A stretch of 64,000 nt of DNA from CAYQJV01 sp964417925 (lineage in GTDB: Bacteria; Hydrothermota; Tepidihabitantia; B3-TA06; CAYQJV01), in NCBI GenBank assembly GCA_964417925.1, contig CAYQJV010000006.1, positions 9,293 to 73,292 on the forward strand, in the 5' to 3' direction. Positions 7,243-16,647 of this stretch are shown one piece after another (positions within the stretch are counted from its first letter, which is position 1; each line of letters begins with the position of its first letter). Under the pieces are notes generated by a model. That model saw only the letters and a list, made by a program, of their open reading frames with translations, did no database searches and was not told the DNA's origin. The position numbers and the translations under genes were made by a program.

Positions 7243-9060
7243 ATGAGAAAACATGTATTTTATATATTGTTGTTTTCATCACTGTTTTCTGCTCCTTTTA
7301 GTAAACGTACAGAATTTGGGGAAGGAAAAACCCTCGGAATGTCTTGGGGAGATGCCAATGGAGATGGATGGGTTGACCTTATGGCTGAATGGCAGGGGCC
7401 AAATTGGTTGTTCCTAAATAATAAAGATGGAACATTTATACATCTAAGAGATTTTGGAGGAACAGAATGCTCTTGGGCAGGTGCCTGGGGAGATTATGAT
7501 GGTGATGGAGACTTAGATGTCGCCATAGCTAACAGAGGAGATGTGGAATCAAAACTTTACCGTAACAATGGAGATGGGACATTCACTTTGGTAAGAGATT
7601 TTGGAATAGGAGACAGCCCTGGAATTGCTTGGATAGATGTAGAAAATGACGGAGATCTCGATGTATTAAAAGCTACTTCTGGAATGGGAATAAAACTTTA
7701 CAAAAACATGGGAAATGGTGAATTCATGGAGATGGATGTGGGAGGTATAAGTGGGTGTAGAGGTGTATATCCTGCGGATTTCAATAACGATGGATATATG
7801 GATTTTCTTGCTCTCTTCTACGGTCCAGCAAGACTATACTTCAATAATGGAGATGGAACATTCCACAATAGTGCTTCAGATACCTTAGGCAATACGAGAA
7901 ACATGATATCTGCAACGGTAGCAGACTTTAACAACGATGGAAATATAGATGTAGCCATTGCTTGTGCTTCTGGGGGCCAAAACATGTTATATATAAATAA
8001 CGGCAAAGGGGTATTTACAAGTTTTCCAAAATTCGGAAAAGGAAACAGCAGGGGTATTTCAGCGGGAGATTACAACAACGATGGCTTTGTAGATGTTGTG
8101 GTATTAAACTGGGAGGAACCTGATATACTTTATGCAGGCGATGGAAATGGAGCATTTACACCAGACACTTTGGATAGTGATAGCAATAGAAGTACAGCCT
8201 GTGCCTGGGCTGATTTTGACAATGATGGAGACCTTGACCTTGCTGTGGGAACATGGGACATACCTAAGAATAACTTTCTGTACATAAACATAACGGATAA
8301 CAAAAAGATGGTTTCAGTATCTTTAAAAGGTAAGGCAAAAAAGGGATATACAAATTCTCATGGAATAGGAGCAGTTGTAACATTTTATGATGAAAATTGG
8401 AATCTTATAAAAAGGGAGTGGATTCTCTCCTATGGTGGAGGATATTCTGCTTCCAAGGATCTAAAGGCTTATTGCGCTTTGGAAAACAATAAAAATTATA
8501 AAGTTGTGGTAGAATGGCCGGTAAGTGGTATCGTAGATACTTTAAATATTACCTCAGAAGATAAATGTGTAATAGTATATGAAAACAGAGAACCTTTACC
8601 TTTTACCTTAATTTCTCCGGTAGGTGGAAAAACCGTAGGGCATACTCCTATTTTCATATGGAAAAATTCGGAAGACCCTGATGGAGACCGAGTAGTATAT
8701 AAACTGTTCATTGATAAATCAATCACCTTTGATTCTCCTTTAACCTTTGAAAATTTAGCTGATACTTCTTTCTCCATTTATACCCCTCTTGAAGAAGGAG
8801 TATATTACTGGAAAGTCCAAGCAATTGATGAAGATGGAGGAACCACAGAAAACATAGGAGGACCTGGTTGGTTCGTAGTAAGCAGTACAGGAATAAATCA
8901 AAAAAATAATTCTACTCCTGAACAAAAAGAAGAAATTAAGATATACGACATCTCAGGCAGAAAAATCAAAGTAAAAGATACAGAACTTCTTCATCCTGGA
9001 GTTTACTTTATAAAAGATAAAGAAAGTAACAAAGTAAGAAAACTCATAATTATAAGATAA
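7243..9060 (+). CDS. Secreted FG-GAP/VCBS repeat protein with ASPIC/UnbV-like domain and type IX-like C-terminal signal
   Basis: 605 residues. A signal peptide (residues 1-20, hydrophobic FYILLFSSLFSAPF) is followed by about seven FG-GAP/VCBS repeats, each with a calcium-binding DxxxDGxxD loop such as DANGDGWVDL, DYDGDGDLDVAI and DFNNDGNIDVAI, predicting a beta-propeller. Residues about 365-450 (NSHGIGAVVTFY ... VVEWPVSGIVDTL) resemble ASPIC/UnbV, then an Ig/fibronectin-like domain, and finally a sorting-type end (IKIYDISGRKIK...GVYFIK...RKLIIIR). The ATG at 7243 follows AAGGAGG; upstream in-frame ATGs lack one. Exported to the cell surface, probably in adhesion; substrate unknown. First of three coupled secretion-related genes. 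Confidence 0.88.
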   Translation: MRKHVFYILLFSSLFSAPFSKRTEFGEGKTLGMSWGDANGDGWVDLMAEWQGPNWLFLNNKDGTFIHLRDFGGTECSWAGAWGDYDGDGDLDVAIANRGDVESKLYRNNGDGTFTLVRDFGIGDSPGIAWIDVENDGDLDVLKATSGMGIKLYKNMGNGEFMEMDVGGISGCRGVYPADFNNDGYMDFLALFYGPARLYFNNGDGTFHNSASDTLGNTRNMISATVADFNNDGNIDVAIACASGGQNMLYINNGKGVFTSFPKFGKGNSRGISAGDYNNDGFVDVVVLNWEEPDILYAGDGNGAFTPDTLDSDSNRSTACAWADFDNDGDLDLAVGTWDIPKNNFLYINITDNKKMVSVSLKGKAKKGYTNSHGIGAVVTFYDENWNLIKREWILSYGGGYSASKDLKAYCALENNKNYKVVVEWPVSGIVDTLNITSEDKCVIVYENREPLPFTLISPVGGKTVGHTPIFIWKNSEDPDGDRVVYKLFIDKSITFDSPLTFENLADTSFSIYTPLEEGVYYWKVQAIDEDGGTTENIGGPGWFVVSSTGINQKNNSTPEQKEEIKIYDISGRKIKVKDTELLHPGVYFIKDKESNKVRKLIIIR

Positions 9061-9065
9061 AAATA

Positions 9066-9959
9066 ATGCTTGCATTAATCTTTGCATTTTTTTCATCCCA
9101 AATAGGAACCAAGGCAGTTTCTTTTTTAAAAACAGGGACAGGAGCAAGGGCTTGTGGAATGGGAGAAACCTATGCAGGTATAGGAGAGGGAATAATTACA
9201 GTATGCTGGAATCCTGGAGGCATAGGTAATATTAAAAAACCTGAAATAATGTTTCACCAACATCTGTGGCTTGCTGGAACTCTGGATGAATGTGTGGGAG
9301 TTGCCTATCCATTGGGGAAGGGAGCCCTTGGTGGGGTTTTATTGATAAATCTTAATCCAGGTATTGAACAATGGAATGAAAATGACTTTTTCAAAGGGAC
9401 CTTTACCACTTATTCGGTTTCTTTGAATATCTCTTATGGATTAAGAAATAACAACCTTTCATATGGAGGAACCTTTAAATTTCTTTATGAGAATCTATCT
9501 CTGCATACAGGTTTCACCGTTGCATTTGACATAGGGATTCTTTATTCACATAGTAAAAGTTGGAAAAGTGGAATAGTAGTTAAAAATATCGGTATTCCAA
9601 TGTATGATTTTCAAGGAATGCTTCCCTTTTCCATAAGATATGGAACTTCCTATAAGTTTGAGAAGTATCCTTTAGTCACTGCATTGGATTTTGAACTTCC
9701 GATTGATAATAATCCACATTTCCATGCAGGAATAGAATACAACCATCATGAGATGTTCTTTTTAAGAGCAGGTTTTAAAACAGGACCCCAGGATCTTACA
9801 ACTTTGGGAATAATTTCAGGAATTACCTTTGGCATTGGGGTAAGCAAAAATGGATGGAAGATAGACTTAGCCTGTGTACCTTACGGAGAACTGGGGATCA
9901 CATGTAGAATAGGCATAATTTATACCTTTGCTGAAAGCCACATTCTTGCCAAAAGATAA
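9066..9959 (+). CDS. PorV/PorQ-family outer-membrane beta-barrel protein
   Basis: 297 residues. After a short signal sequence the text GTKAVSFLKTGTGARACGMGETYAGIGEGI...WNPGGIG is the N-terminal hallmark of the PorV/PorQ (UPF0164) family: aromatic and glycine-rich start, then alternating beta-strands ending in an aromatic (IGIIYTF). PorV shuttles type IX secretion cargo on the outer membrane. Its position between two putative cargo genes fits such a role, though family membership does not prove it. The ATG lies five bases after the previous stop and has no clear Shine-Dalgarno, so translation is probably coupled. Confidence 0.82.
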   Translation: MLALIFAFFSSQIGTKAVSFLKTGTGARACGMGETYAGIGEGIITVCWNPGGIGNIKKPEIMFHQHLWLAGTLDECVGVAYPLGKGALGGVLLINLNPGIEQWNENDFFKGTFTTYSVSLNISYGLRNNNLSYGGTFKFLYENLSLHTGFTVAFDIGILYSHSKSWKSGIVVKNIGIPMYDFQGMLPFSIRYGTSYKFEKYPLVTALDFELPIDNNPHFHAGIEYNHHEMFFLRAGFKTGPQDLTTLGIISGITFGIGVSKNGWKIDLACVPYGELGITCRIGIIYTFAESHILAKR

Positions 9960-9962
9960 AAA

Positions 9963-12900
9963 ATGTTTGGTATGGTAATATTGTTATTTTCAGTTATTAA
10001 AGCACCTATATCTTGGGAAATTAAAGAAACCCTTTCAGAAGAAATACACACAAGGAGCCCCATCAAAAACACAGTAGGAGTTATACTTGTTACCAATACC
10101 AAAGACACAGGCCCAGGATCTTTGAGAGATGCAATAAAAATTGCCAATTCCTCTCCCGGCGTTGACACCATAGAATTTGCTATTCCAGAAACCGATCCAG
10201 GATACATAGAGTACGACTCCACACATCATGTATGGAGAATAAAACTTTTCTCTCCACTTGTGATTAAAGAAGCTGTGGTAATTAACGGTTTCTCACAAAA
10301 AGTAAATATAAAGGATGCAAACCCTGGAGAAATTATCTGTAGTGAACGTGTAGGGACTCAAAAGATCTCCCTTACACCTTTTGAAAAGCCTGAAATAGAA
10401 TTGTATGGAGGAGGAACAAATAAGTACTGTTTTATAATTGATGCTTCTCAAGTAACAATTAAAGGTTTTGCTATTTTTGGCTTCGGAATGCATGGAACTG
10501 CAATAGGGGTGAAAAACCATCTTTCTACAGATGTAATTATAAAAGACAACTTTATAGGATTAACTGCTACAGGAGAAGATCCATACAAATATGGTTTAGA
10601 GAGAAATAGAAATTATGGAATATTTGTGGTAGGAAGCGGAGGTGAAATTACTCATAATATAGTAGCCTATTGTGCAAACATAGGTATAAGTATTACTGGT
10701 GAGTGGAATTGGGGGATCCCTGCTGTTGGAGAAAACTATGTTGTAAAAAACAACTATGTTTATTCAAATGGATACAATCCATTTGTTTCTTCAGGAGACG
10801 GAATAGATATCGTAAATGGGGCAGAAAAATGTCTTATCATTGGAAATGTAATTGTAAATAATACAGGTTATGGAATAGATTTAGACAGAAGTCAGGGACA
10901 CATAGTAATACAACAAAATACAGTAAAGAAAAATGGTACAGGAAGAATATTTACTGTGGGTATACGCTGTGAAGGAGATTCAAATATAATAATGAACAAC
11001 GTGATTTGTGAAAACCTGGGAGCAGGCCTCACTTTATTACCAAGAGAAGATGGAAATGCAGATGAAAATGGATTTGGTCCGAGATTCCCCAATACAACTT
11101 ATTACAATATACTCACTGCCAATTCTTTTGAAAATAACGAAGGTCTGGCAATTGATATCATTACCACTCTTAACGATATATGGAACAACAATGAAGGAGT
11201 TACTAAAAACGATGATAATTACAGTAAAGATGCAGGAAATATGGGAATAGACTTTCCAGTAATAGTTGAGGCCACCTATGACGGAGTAAATCTATCCATC
11301 AAAGGATACATCGGAGATTCTTTGCCCAACCCTTTATTTGGAAATTCAAAAGTTGAAATATACCGAGTAAGTGAGGACCCCAGTGGATATGGAGAGGGTA
11401 TTGAGTATCTGAAAAGCTTAAATGTAACATCTGAAGGATACTTTTCTGGAATCTTTCCTGCTCTTCTTAATCCAAATGACAAAATATCAGCAATAACAAT
11501 TGATAAAGAGGGGAACACTTCTGAATTCGGTAAAAACAAAGAAGTAACATGGAGTATACATACCTATCAACCTGATATGCATATAGGGAAAGATGAACAC
11601 TCCTATATCGGCGACAATATATACAACACCACAGGAGAAAACCAAACAGTGGAAAAGGAAGGAAAAGGTGGTGAAACAGTAGTATTTTTTATAAAGATAG
11701 AAAACGATGGAAACAGCGAGGATACAATTATAATAAAGGGAACACAAGGTAATAACCGATGGGAGGTAAAGTATTTTTATCCAAAGCATTCAAGCACTCA
11801 AATAACAGAGAAAGTAATAAATGAAGGATATCCAATAGGACCCTTATCTCCAGGTGAATATGATGAAATAAGACTTGAGATTACAATACCTGTTGATGTA
11901 AAGCAGGATGAACTTTTTAATGTATATGTGCAAGGAAAGTCACAAAACAGTCATTTAAAACAGGATGTAGTAAAGGCAGTTGTTAAAAAAGAAAATAAAA
12001 ATGAAGCCTACCAGCCTGACCTTGCAATAGCCTCTCTTTCATCGCTTAATGATATTGAAGGAGAAAATATCTACAATGTTACAGGAGAAAAACAGACCAA
12101 GTATTTCACCGGAAATTTAAAGAAAAGTTTCTACATAGAAATAGAAAATGATGGTAAAAAAAATGACGTAATAAAAGTACAATCCTCGTACTGTGGTAGC
12201 GGAATAAAATTTTATAATGCACTTTCTGGAGGAGATGAAATTACAGAGGAGGTGATAAGCAAGGGATGGAATGTGTCTCTTCAGCCTCTCGACTCCGTCT
12301 ACATAAGGGTTGAAATAATTCCTGAAAGTCTCCATACCAGTAACAGTAAACTGGAATTCCTTATTAAAGGAACTTCCCAAAATGATACTACGAAGATAGA
12401 CGCAGTAAAAATAGTTTACCACTGCTACCAATGGAAAGGATATCAACCCGACGTAATGGTATCATCTGATGGAAAAAGTTTCATAGGCAACGATATATAT
12501 AATCTTTCAGCAGAGGGTCAAACGATTACAGAAATAATACAGCAATCCTCCTCCGAAACTTTATATGTAAAACTCCAGAATAATGCAGACTCTTTGGATA
12601 ACATAATTTTAAAGATAGAAAAAGAAGGAAGTTCTGAACTTAAAATCTATACCAGTATAGGAGAAGACATCACTGAAACTGCAATGAGTAAAGAAGGATA
12701 TCTCATTGAAAATCTCTATCCCAGCGAAGAAGAAAACCTAAAATGCATATTAAATCCAAAAGACTCCTTAGAAATCACTTATGTTAAAATTCATGCTGTA
12801 TCCCCAAAAGATCCTACAAAAGAAGATTTAGGAAAACTGGTATTATACTCAAAAAACCTTATTAAATGTCAAAAGTGGGCATATCCTGCTCATGGCTCTT

Positions 12901-13292
12901 TTATATACCCCACCGATACAGTAACCTATTATCTTGCCTGTACTAATTTCTTAAACGAATCTTTATACAATGTAATAATCTCTGATACTATAAAAGGAGA
13001 TTTTCAACATGTACTGGCCATTTCAGACAATGGTATACTCTCAGGTAATGTAATCACCTGGAACATTGAAAAAATCTCTCCACATGAAAGCGATACTTTT
13101 TCCTTTAAAGGAGTTGCACCCTTACATCCGGATACATTGATAAACTTTTTCACTTTAAAATCATCTGATTTTGCCGAAATCTCTTTTTACTCGGACACAG
13201 TTATACACTATTTAATTCCAAAACAATCGCTTTTAGATATCACTCCAGAACAAACAAAAGATACAACTCCTGGTAATCCAATTTTTTTTTGA
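9963..13292 (+). CDS. Giant secreted parallel beta-helix protein (frame ends at a 9-T run)
   Basis: 1109 residues up to a TGA that follows nine T. The hydrophobic N-terminus is a likely signal peptide. Residues about 40-450 form a right-handed parallel beta-helix region; its opening VTNTKDTGPGSLRDAIKIAN is the typical start of such adhesin/pectate-lyase-like proteins. Residues about 525-930 hold three copies of a roughly 135-residue Ig-like domain, each starting YQPD and continuing with IYN and QT. A DUF11-like domain (YPTDTVTYYLACTNF) follows. One T fewer would fuse it to the following 198 codons, which carry the C-terminal sorting module. Start ATG three bases after the PorV-like gene, no Shine-Dalgarno. 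Confidence 0.8.
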   Translation: MFGMVILLFSVIKAPISWEIKETLSEEIHTRSPIKNTVGVILVTNTKDTGPGSLRDAIKIANSSPGVDTIEFAIPETDPGYIEYDSTHHVWRIKLFSPLVIKEAVVINGFSQKVNIKDANPGEIICSERVGTQKISLTPFEKPEIELYGGGTNKYCFIIDASQVTIKGFAIFGFGMHGTAIGVKNHLSTDVIIKDNFIGLTATGEDPYKYGLERNRNYGIFVVGSGGEITHNIVAYCANIGISITGEWNWGIPAVGENYVVKNNYVYSNGYNPFVSSGDGIDIVNGAEKCLIIGNVIVNNTGYGIDLDRSQGHIVIQQNTVKKNGTGRIFTVGIRCEGDSNIIMNNVICENLGAGLTLLPREDGNADENGFGPRFPNTTYYNILTANSFENNEGLAIDIITTLNDIWNNNEGVTKNDDNYSKDAGNMGIDFPVIVEATYDGVNLSIKGYIGDSLPNPLFGNSKVEIYRVSEDPSGYGEGIEYLKSLNVTSEGYFSGIFPALLNPNDKISAITIDKEGNTSEFGKNKEVTWSIHTYQPDMHIGKDEHSYIGDNIYNTTGENQTVEKEGKGGETVVFFIKIENDGNSEDTIIIKGTQGNNRWEVKYFYPKHSSTQITEKVINEGYPIGPLSPGEYDEIRLEITIPVDVKQDELFNVYVQGKSQNSHLKQDVVKAVVKKENKNEAYQPDLAIASLSSLNDIEGENIYNVTGEKQTKYFTGNLKKSFYIEIENDGKKNDVIKVQSSYCGSGIKFYNALSGGDEITEEVISKGWNVSLQPLDSVYIRVEIIPESLHTSNSKLEFLIKGTSQNDTTKIDAVKIVYHCYQWKGYQPDVMVSSDGKSFIGNDIYNLSAEGQTITEIIQQSSSETLYVKLQNNADSLDNIILKIEKEGSSELKIYTSIGEDITETAMSKEGYLIENLYPSEEENLKCILNPKDSLEITYVKIHAVSPKDPTKEDLGKLVLYSKNLIKCQKWAYPAHGSFIYPTDTVTYYLACTNFLNESLYNVIISDTIKGDFQHVLAISDNGILSGNVITWNIEKISPHESDTFSFKGVAPLHPDTLINFFTLKSSDFAEISFYSDTVIHYLIPKQSLLDITPEQTKDTTPGNPIFF
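13282..13290 (+). other. Nine-T homopolymer: slippage or frameshift site
   Basis: With nine T the beta-helix reading frame stops at TGA 13290-13292; with eight T it continues without a stop through 13291-13887. A real frameshift mutation, programmed transcriptional slippage or an assembly indel are the possible explanations. Confidence 0.8.
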
Positions 13293-13887
13293 AGTTTATA
13301 TTGTTAATTTATCTTCAGATACTGAATGTGTAAAATTTAAAATTGAATATGAGGAAAAGCCCCACTGGAAAATAGAACTTTTAAATAACTATACAAAAGA
13401 TAACAACAATTATTACACCACATTACCAATTCCCCCTGGAGACAGGGATACAGTGAAATTGAAAATAACAACTCCGTCTAATTTTGGAATTTCTCTTGGA
13501 GGTATAGACACAGTTGATTGGTGGTATAGAATAAAGTTGAAAGGATACTTAGAAAAATTTCCCCATGCAAAGGATAGTGTCTATCTCTGTGCAAGACTTT
13601 CTCTAAAACCTGATATTCCTAACTATCCCAATCCAGTAAGCTTAAAAAGAGGTAAAACTACCTTTAAATTCCAAATCCCTGACCAGATGAAGGTAAAACT
13701 TAGAATATATACAAGAGCAGGGGAATTTGTAAAAGAGTTATTCAACTATACTGAAAAAAAAGGAATTCACGAAAGAATATGGAATTTAAAAAACAATGCA
13801 AGCAAGGTAGTTTCCCCAGGCACATATATCTATGTATTCTGGGCAGATAATTACCGAATAGTTAAAAAAATAGTAATAACAGAATAG
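13291..13887 (+). CDS. C-terminal continuation of the beta-helix protein (FlgD-like sorting module)
   Basis: 198 codons open in the +1 frame relative to the preceding gene, with no start codon until a GTG at 13453. Its first 55 residues (VYIVNLSSDTECVKF ... KIELL) read as the rest of an Ig-like domain cut by the T-run. The end (YPNPVSLKRGKTTFKF...LRIYTRAGEFVKEL...SPGTYIYVFW...KKIVITE) is the FlgD-like/type IX-type C-terminal module that anchors or targets surface proteins. It therefore belongs to the 9963 gene as one polypeptide of about 1,307 residues. Codon use and composition match the upstream part. It could be a decayed end if the indel is real. Confidence 0.8.
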   Translation, partial: EVYIVNLSSDTECVKFKIEYEEKPHWKIELLNNYTKDNNNYYTTLPIPPGDRDTVKLKITTPSNFGISLGGIDTVDWWYRIKLKGYLEKFPHAKDSVYLCARLSLKPDIPNYPNPVSLKRGKTTFKFQIPDQMKVKLRIYTRAGEFVKELFNYTEKKGIHERIWNLKNNASKVVSPGTYIYVFWADNYRIVKKIVITE

Positions 13888-14583
13888 TTAAATCTTCTTA
13901 ATAAGAAAGAATATTTCTGCCGCTTTTTCCAGTATTTCAATCAAATCTAAAGCCTTTTCCAAATTCTCTTCAGCTGTAATAACTCCATGCTTTTCCCACA
14001 CTATAACTCTGTGTTTTTTAAAAGCTTTTAAGGTCTTTTCTGCAAGAATTTTTGAACCTGGAGTTGCTTTCACCACTTCTATTCCCTCTGGAATTTTCAC
14101 CTTTATTTCAGGATGTATTGAAAGTAACACATCTTTAAATTTTTTAATGTGAGAACAGGCTACAAGTCTTGTAGGATGGGTATGGAGGATAACTCTATAA
14201 GAAGGTTTTTCCTGCACAAAATAGGAATGCAGAATAAAATGGGTCATGTATTCACTGGTAATCGGAAGCTCATTTGTGGAAAAGTAAGATTTCCCTTTCT
14301 CACCTATCTTAATAATTGCCAAGTTTCCTAAAGGATCATCCACCATATCTCTCATCCTTGCCCCTGCTTTTGTAATGATGAAAACTTTATTTTCCAACGC
14401 ACCAAATGTTTCGGTAAGGTGTTTTAAAAAGAGCTTTCTTCCCTTAAAAAATCCTCCAGGAAGATCTTTTTCCTCTATTCGAACCGAAATGTTTCCAGCA
14501 TTTGCTTCTGCCCATCCTCTTTCGTATAGAATCTTTGCAACTTTCTGAATCTCTTTTAACTCTGGTATTCTATAAAGTTTCAT
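13888..14583 (-). CDS. Class II aldolase, rhamnulose-1-phosphate aldolase-like
   Basis: 231 residues. NAGNISVR, PITSEYMTHF, HTHPTRLVACSH and WEKHGV are the family's phosphate-binding and zinc-ligand motifs (the HTHP pair plus a distal His near residue 200). The order GGFFKGRKLFL...PGSKILAEKTLKAFKKHRVIVWEKHGV resembles RhaD more than fuculose aldolase. Such enzymes cleave sugar 1-phosphates to dihydroxyacetone phosphate and lactaldehyde; no other rhamnose gene is nearby, so the substrate is uncertain. ATG at 14583 lies 13 bases after a -10 box without a Shine-Dalgarno. Convergent with the beta-helix gene, ending one base from it. Confidence 0.85.
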   Translation of the reverse strand: MKLYRIPELKEIQKVAKILYERGWAEANAGNISVRIEEKDLPGGFFKGRKLFLKHLTETFGALENKVFIITKAGARMRDMVDDPLGNLAIIKIGEKGKSYFSTNELPITSEYMTHFILHSYFVQEKPSYRVILHTHPTRLVACSHIKKFKDVLLSIHPEIKVKIPEGIEVVKATPGSKILAEKTLKAFKKHRVIVWEKHGVITAEENLEKALDLIEILEKAAEIFFLIKKI

Positions 14584-14596
14584 ATTATTTTAATTT

Positions 14597-14624
14597 ATGA
14601 TATACAACCTATCTTTTAAGTCAA
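14597..14624 (-). promoter_or_regulatory. Promoter of the class II aldolase gene
   Basis: TTGACT at 14624-14619, 16-base spacer, TATCAT at 14602-14597. Start codon 13 bases further; the predicted leader is about seven bases with no Shine-Dalgarno. Its -35 box is 19 bp from the divergent one at 14644. Confidence 0.6.
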
Positions 14625-14643
14625 ATTAAGTATCCTACTAAAC

Positions 14644-14672
14644 TTGACATCTTACAACATCAAATTTATAAT
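14644..14672 (+). promoter_or_regulatory. Promoter of the B12-binding radical SAM gene
   Basis: TTGACA at 14644-14649, 17-base spacer, TATAAT at 14667-14672. An AAGGA at 14681-14685 precedes the ATG at 14694 by eight bases. Confidence 0.72.
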
Positions 14673-14693
14673 CTTGGTCTAAGGAATAAACTA

Positions 14694-15896
14694 ATGAAAT
14701 TGTCAGAGGATCCTAAATTTGTTTTTTATTTGAAAAAATACAATAGATACAGTATAAAAGCATTGCTCGGAAGTATTGAGAGATATGGAATAAAAAATAA
14801 TAACATATATATAAAACAGAACCTCAATGAAGTTCTGGAATTTATATCCAAAACCCAAAATGTAACCCTCCTCCTCTCTTTTCCTACACCACAGGTTTTT
14901 GAGATAGAAAAAGAAATAAAAGAAATAAAAAAAACCAAAAAAGATTTAATTATCATTGTAGGAGGGCCCCATGCTTCAGGAATCCCATCTCACTGTTTCA
15001 AAATAGGAGTTGATAAAGTAGTTATAGGTGAAGGAGAAAAGGTAATTATTGAAATACTTAAAAATCCATACCACAGAAGTAAAATCATTGTAGGAGAAAA
15101 AATTACGCTTGATGAATATCCATCTTTTAGTAAAGAGTTTAAAATCTTTGGACCTATTGAACTAACAAGAGGATGCCCTTTTTCTTGCACCTATTGTCAA
15201 ACCCCAAGAATATTTGGGCAAAAGCCAAGACATAGAAGTATTGATAAAATTGTTGAAGAGGTGGAAATAAGACTAAAACATGGTAGAAAAGACATAAGAT
15301 TTATATCTCCAAATGCCCTTGGATACGGAGCAGAATTTAAAGAATGTAAGCTTGAAAAGATAGAAGAACTTTTAAAAACAATAAGAAAAATATTAAAAAA
15401 TAAAGGAAGAATATTTTTCGGTACCTTCCCTTCTGAAATAAGACCAGAGTTTATTACCAAAGACACAGTAAAAATTTTAAAAGAGAATGTAAATAACAAC
15501 AACATCACAATAGGAGCACAATCTGGGAGTGAAAGAATACTTGAACTTATTAAAAGAGAACATGGGGTAGAAGATGTGGTTAAAGCAGTTGAAATTCTTA
15601 CAAAAAATGGATTTCTGGTAAATGTAGATTTTATGTTTGGACTTCCCGAAGAAACAGAAAAAGACAGAAGAGATACTATTAGATTAATGGAACTACTCGT
15701 AAAAAAGGGAGCAAGAATACATGCCCATACCTTTATTCCCCTTCCTGGAACCCCTCTGTTCAGTAAAACTTCTTCAGAAATCGACAGAAATTTCATACAA
15801 CGAGTAGAACACTTTATCTCTTCGGGCAATCTTTTTGGGCAGTGGAAAAAACAACTGGAGTTAAGAAAAAAAATATTAAAAAAATTAATTAGTTAA
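14694..15896 (+). CDS. B12-binding domain/radical SAM protein, MJ_1487-like
   Basis: 400 residues. The first 130 residues form a cobalamin-binding-like Rossmann domain (VGGPHASGIP...GEGEKVI), followed by a radical SAM barrel whose 4Fe-4S ligands are in RGCPFSCTYC (CxxxCxxC, residues about 160-170). Later motifs GAQSGSERIL, VDFMFGLPEET and HTFIPLPGTPL are typical. The domain order and size match the MJ_1487 family, of unknown reaction and common in archaea. The gene stands alone with its own promoter and is convergent with surE, two bases away. A corrinoid adenosyltransferase occurs elsewhere in the window, consistent with B12 use. Confidence 0.85.
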   Translation: MKLSEDPKFVFYLKKYNRYSIKALLGSIERYGIKNNNIYIKQNLNEVLEFISKTQNVTLLLSFPTPQVFEIEKEIKEIKKTKKDLIIIVGGPHASGIPSHCFKIGVDKVVIGEGEKVIIEILKNPYHRSKIIVGEKITLDEYPSFSKEFKIFGPIELTRGCPFSCTYCQTPRIFGQKPRHRSIDKIVEEVEIRLKHGRKDIRFISPNALGYGAEFKECKLEKIEELLKTIRKILKNKGRIFFGTFPSEIRPEFITKDTVKILKENVNNNNITIGAQSGSERILELIKREHGVEDVVKAVEILTKNGFLVNVDFMFGLPEETEKDRRDTIRLMELLVKKGARIHAHTFIPLPGTPLFSKTSSEIDRNFIQRVEHFISSGNLFGQWKKQLELRKKILKKLIS

Positions 15897-15897
15897 G

Positions 15898-16647
15898 TTA
15901 AATAAATAACCCCCAATCTTTTATAAACCTTTTCCATTTCTCTATTTCATTTACTGCAGTTAAATTAATTGATAAAGGAGTAATGGAGATATATCCATTG
16001 TAAACTGCATTGAAATCAGACCCCTCTATTGAAACATGAGATAATTCGCCCGAAAGAATATATTTTGCTTTTCCCTTTTTATCTATCGTCTTCTCCACTA
16101 TATCCTTGTATATTCTTTTACCTAAGAATGTAACCCTAATACCTTTTATCTTTCCTTCAGGAATGTTTATATTTAATAAAGGCACCATATTTTTTATCTT
16201 TCCTTCAAGGATTGCCTTTACAAGTTTTTTTAAAAATCCATAGAATTTAACATCTATCTTCTCAATATTCAATGCAGACAACGCTATTGAAGGATATCCA
16301 AGTAACTTCCCCTCAATAGCAGCAGCAACGGTACCTGAATACATTACATCTTCTCCCATATTAGGAGCATAGTTTATACCTGAAAGTACAATATCTATAT
16401 TCCTTCTCATTATTTCGTGATGGGCAAACAATACACAATCTGTTGGAGTTCCATAAACTTTATACCAGTTTTTTTTAATTTCATCCACCCTTACAGGTTT
16501 TCTTATGGTAAGTGAATGACTTGCTCCTGACTGCTCTTCTGCAGGGGCAACCACAAATACATCTCCAAGCTCCTCAACCGCTTTATGCAGAAGCAAAATT
16601 CCTGGAGCATCAATTCCATCATCATTTGTTACAAGAATTCTTTTCAT
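15898..16647 (-). CDS. surE: 5'/3'-nucleotidase SurE
   Basis: 249 residues, typical length. The metal-binding start ILVTNDDGIDAPGI, the serine/asparagine region EEQSGASHSLT, SGINYAPNMGEDVMYSGTVAAA and the nucleotide-pocket patterns identify SurE, a survival-linked phosphatase acting on nucleoside monophosphates. Its ATG overlaps the TGA of the glycosyltransferase gene (ATGA), so the two are translationally coupled. Last gene of the long minus-strand operon that begins with the TPR lipoprotein. Confidence 0.96.
   Translation of the reverse strand: MKRILVTNDDGIDAPGILLLHKAVEELGDVFVVAPAEEQSGASHSLTIRKPVRVDEIKKNWYKVYGTPTDCVLFAHHEIMRRNIDIVLSGINYAPNMGEDVMYSGTVAAAIEGKLLGYPSIALSALNIEKIDVKFYGFLKKLVKAILEGKIKNMVPLLNINIPEGKIKGIRVTFLGKRIYKDIVEKTIDKKGKAKYILSGELSHVSIEGSDFNAVYNGYISITPLSINLTAVNEIEKWKRFIKDWGLFI

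Noticed and set aside
13453..13887. Separate 144-residue gene starting at GTG
   Set aside because: No ribosome binding site, and the frame is open and meaningful upstream to the T-run; it is the end of the beta-helix gene.
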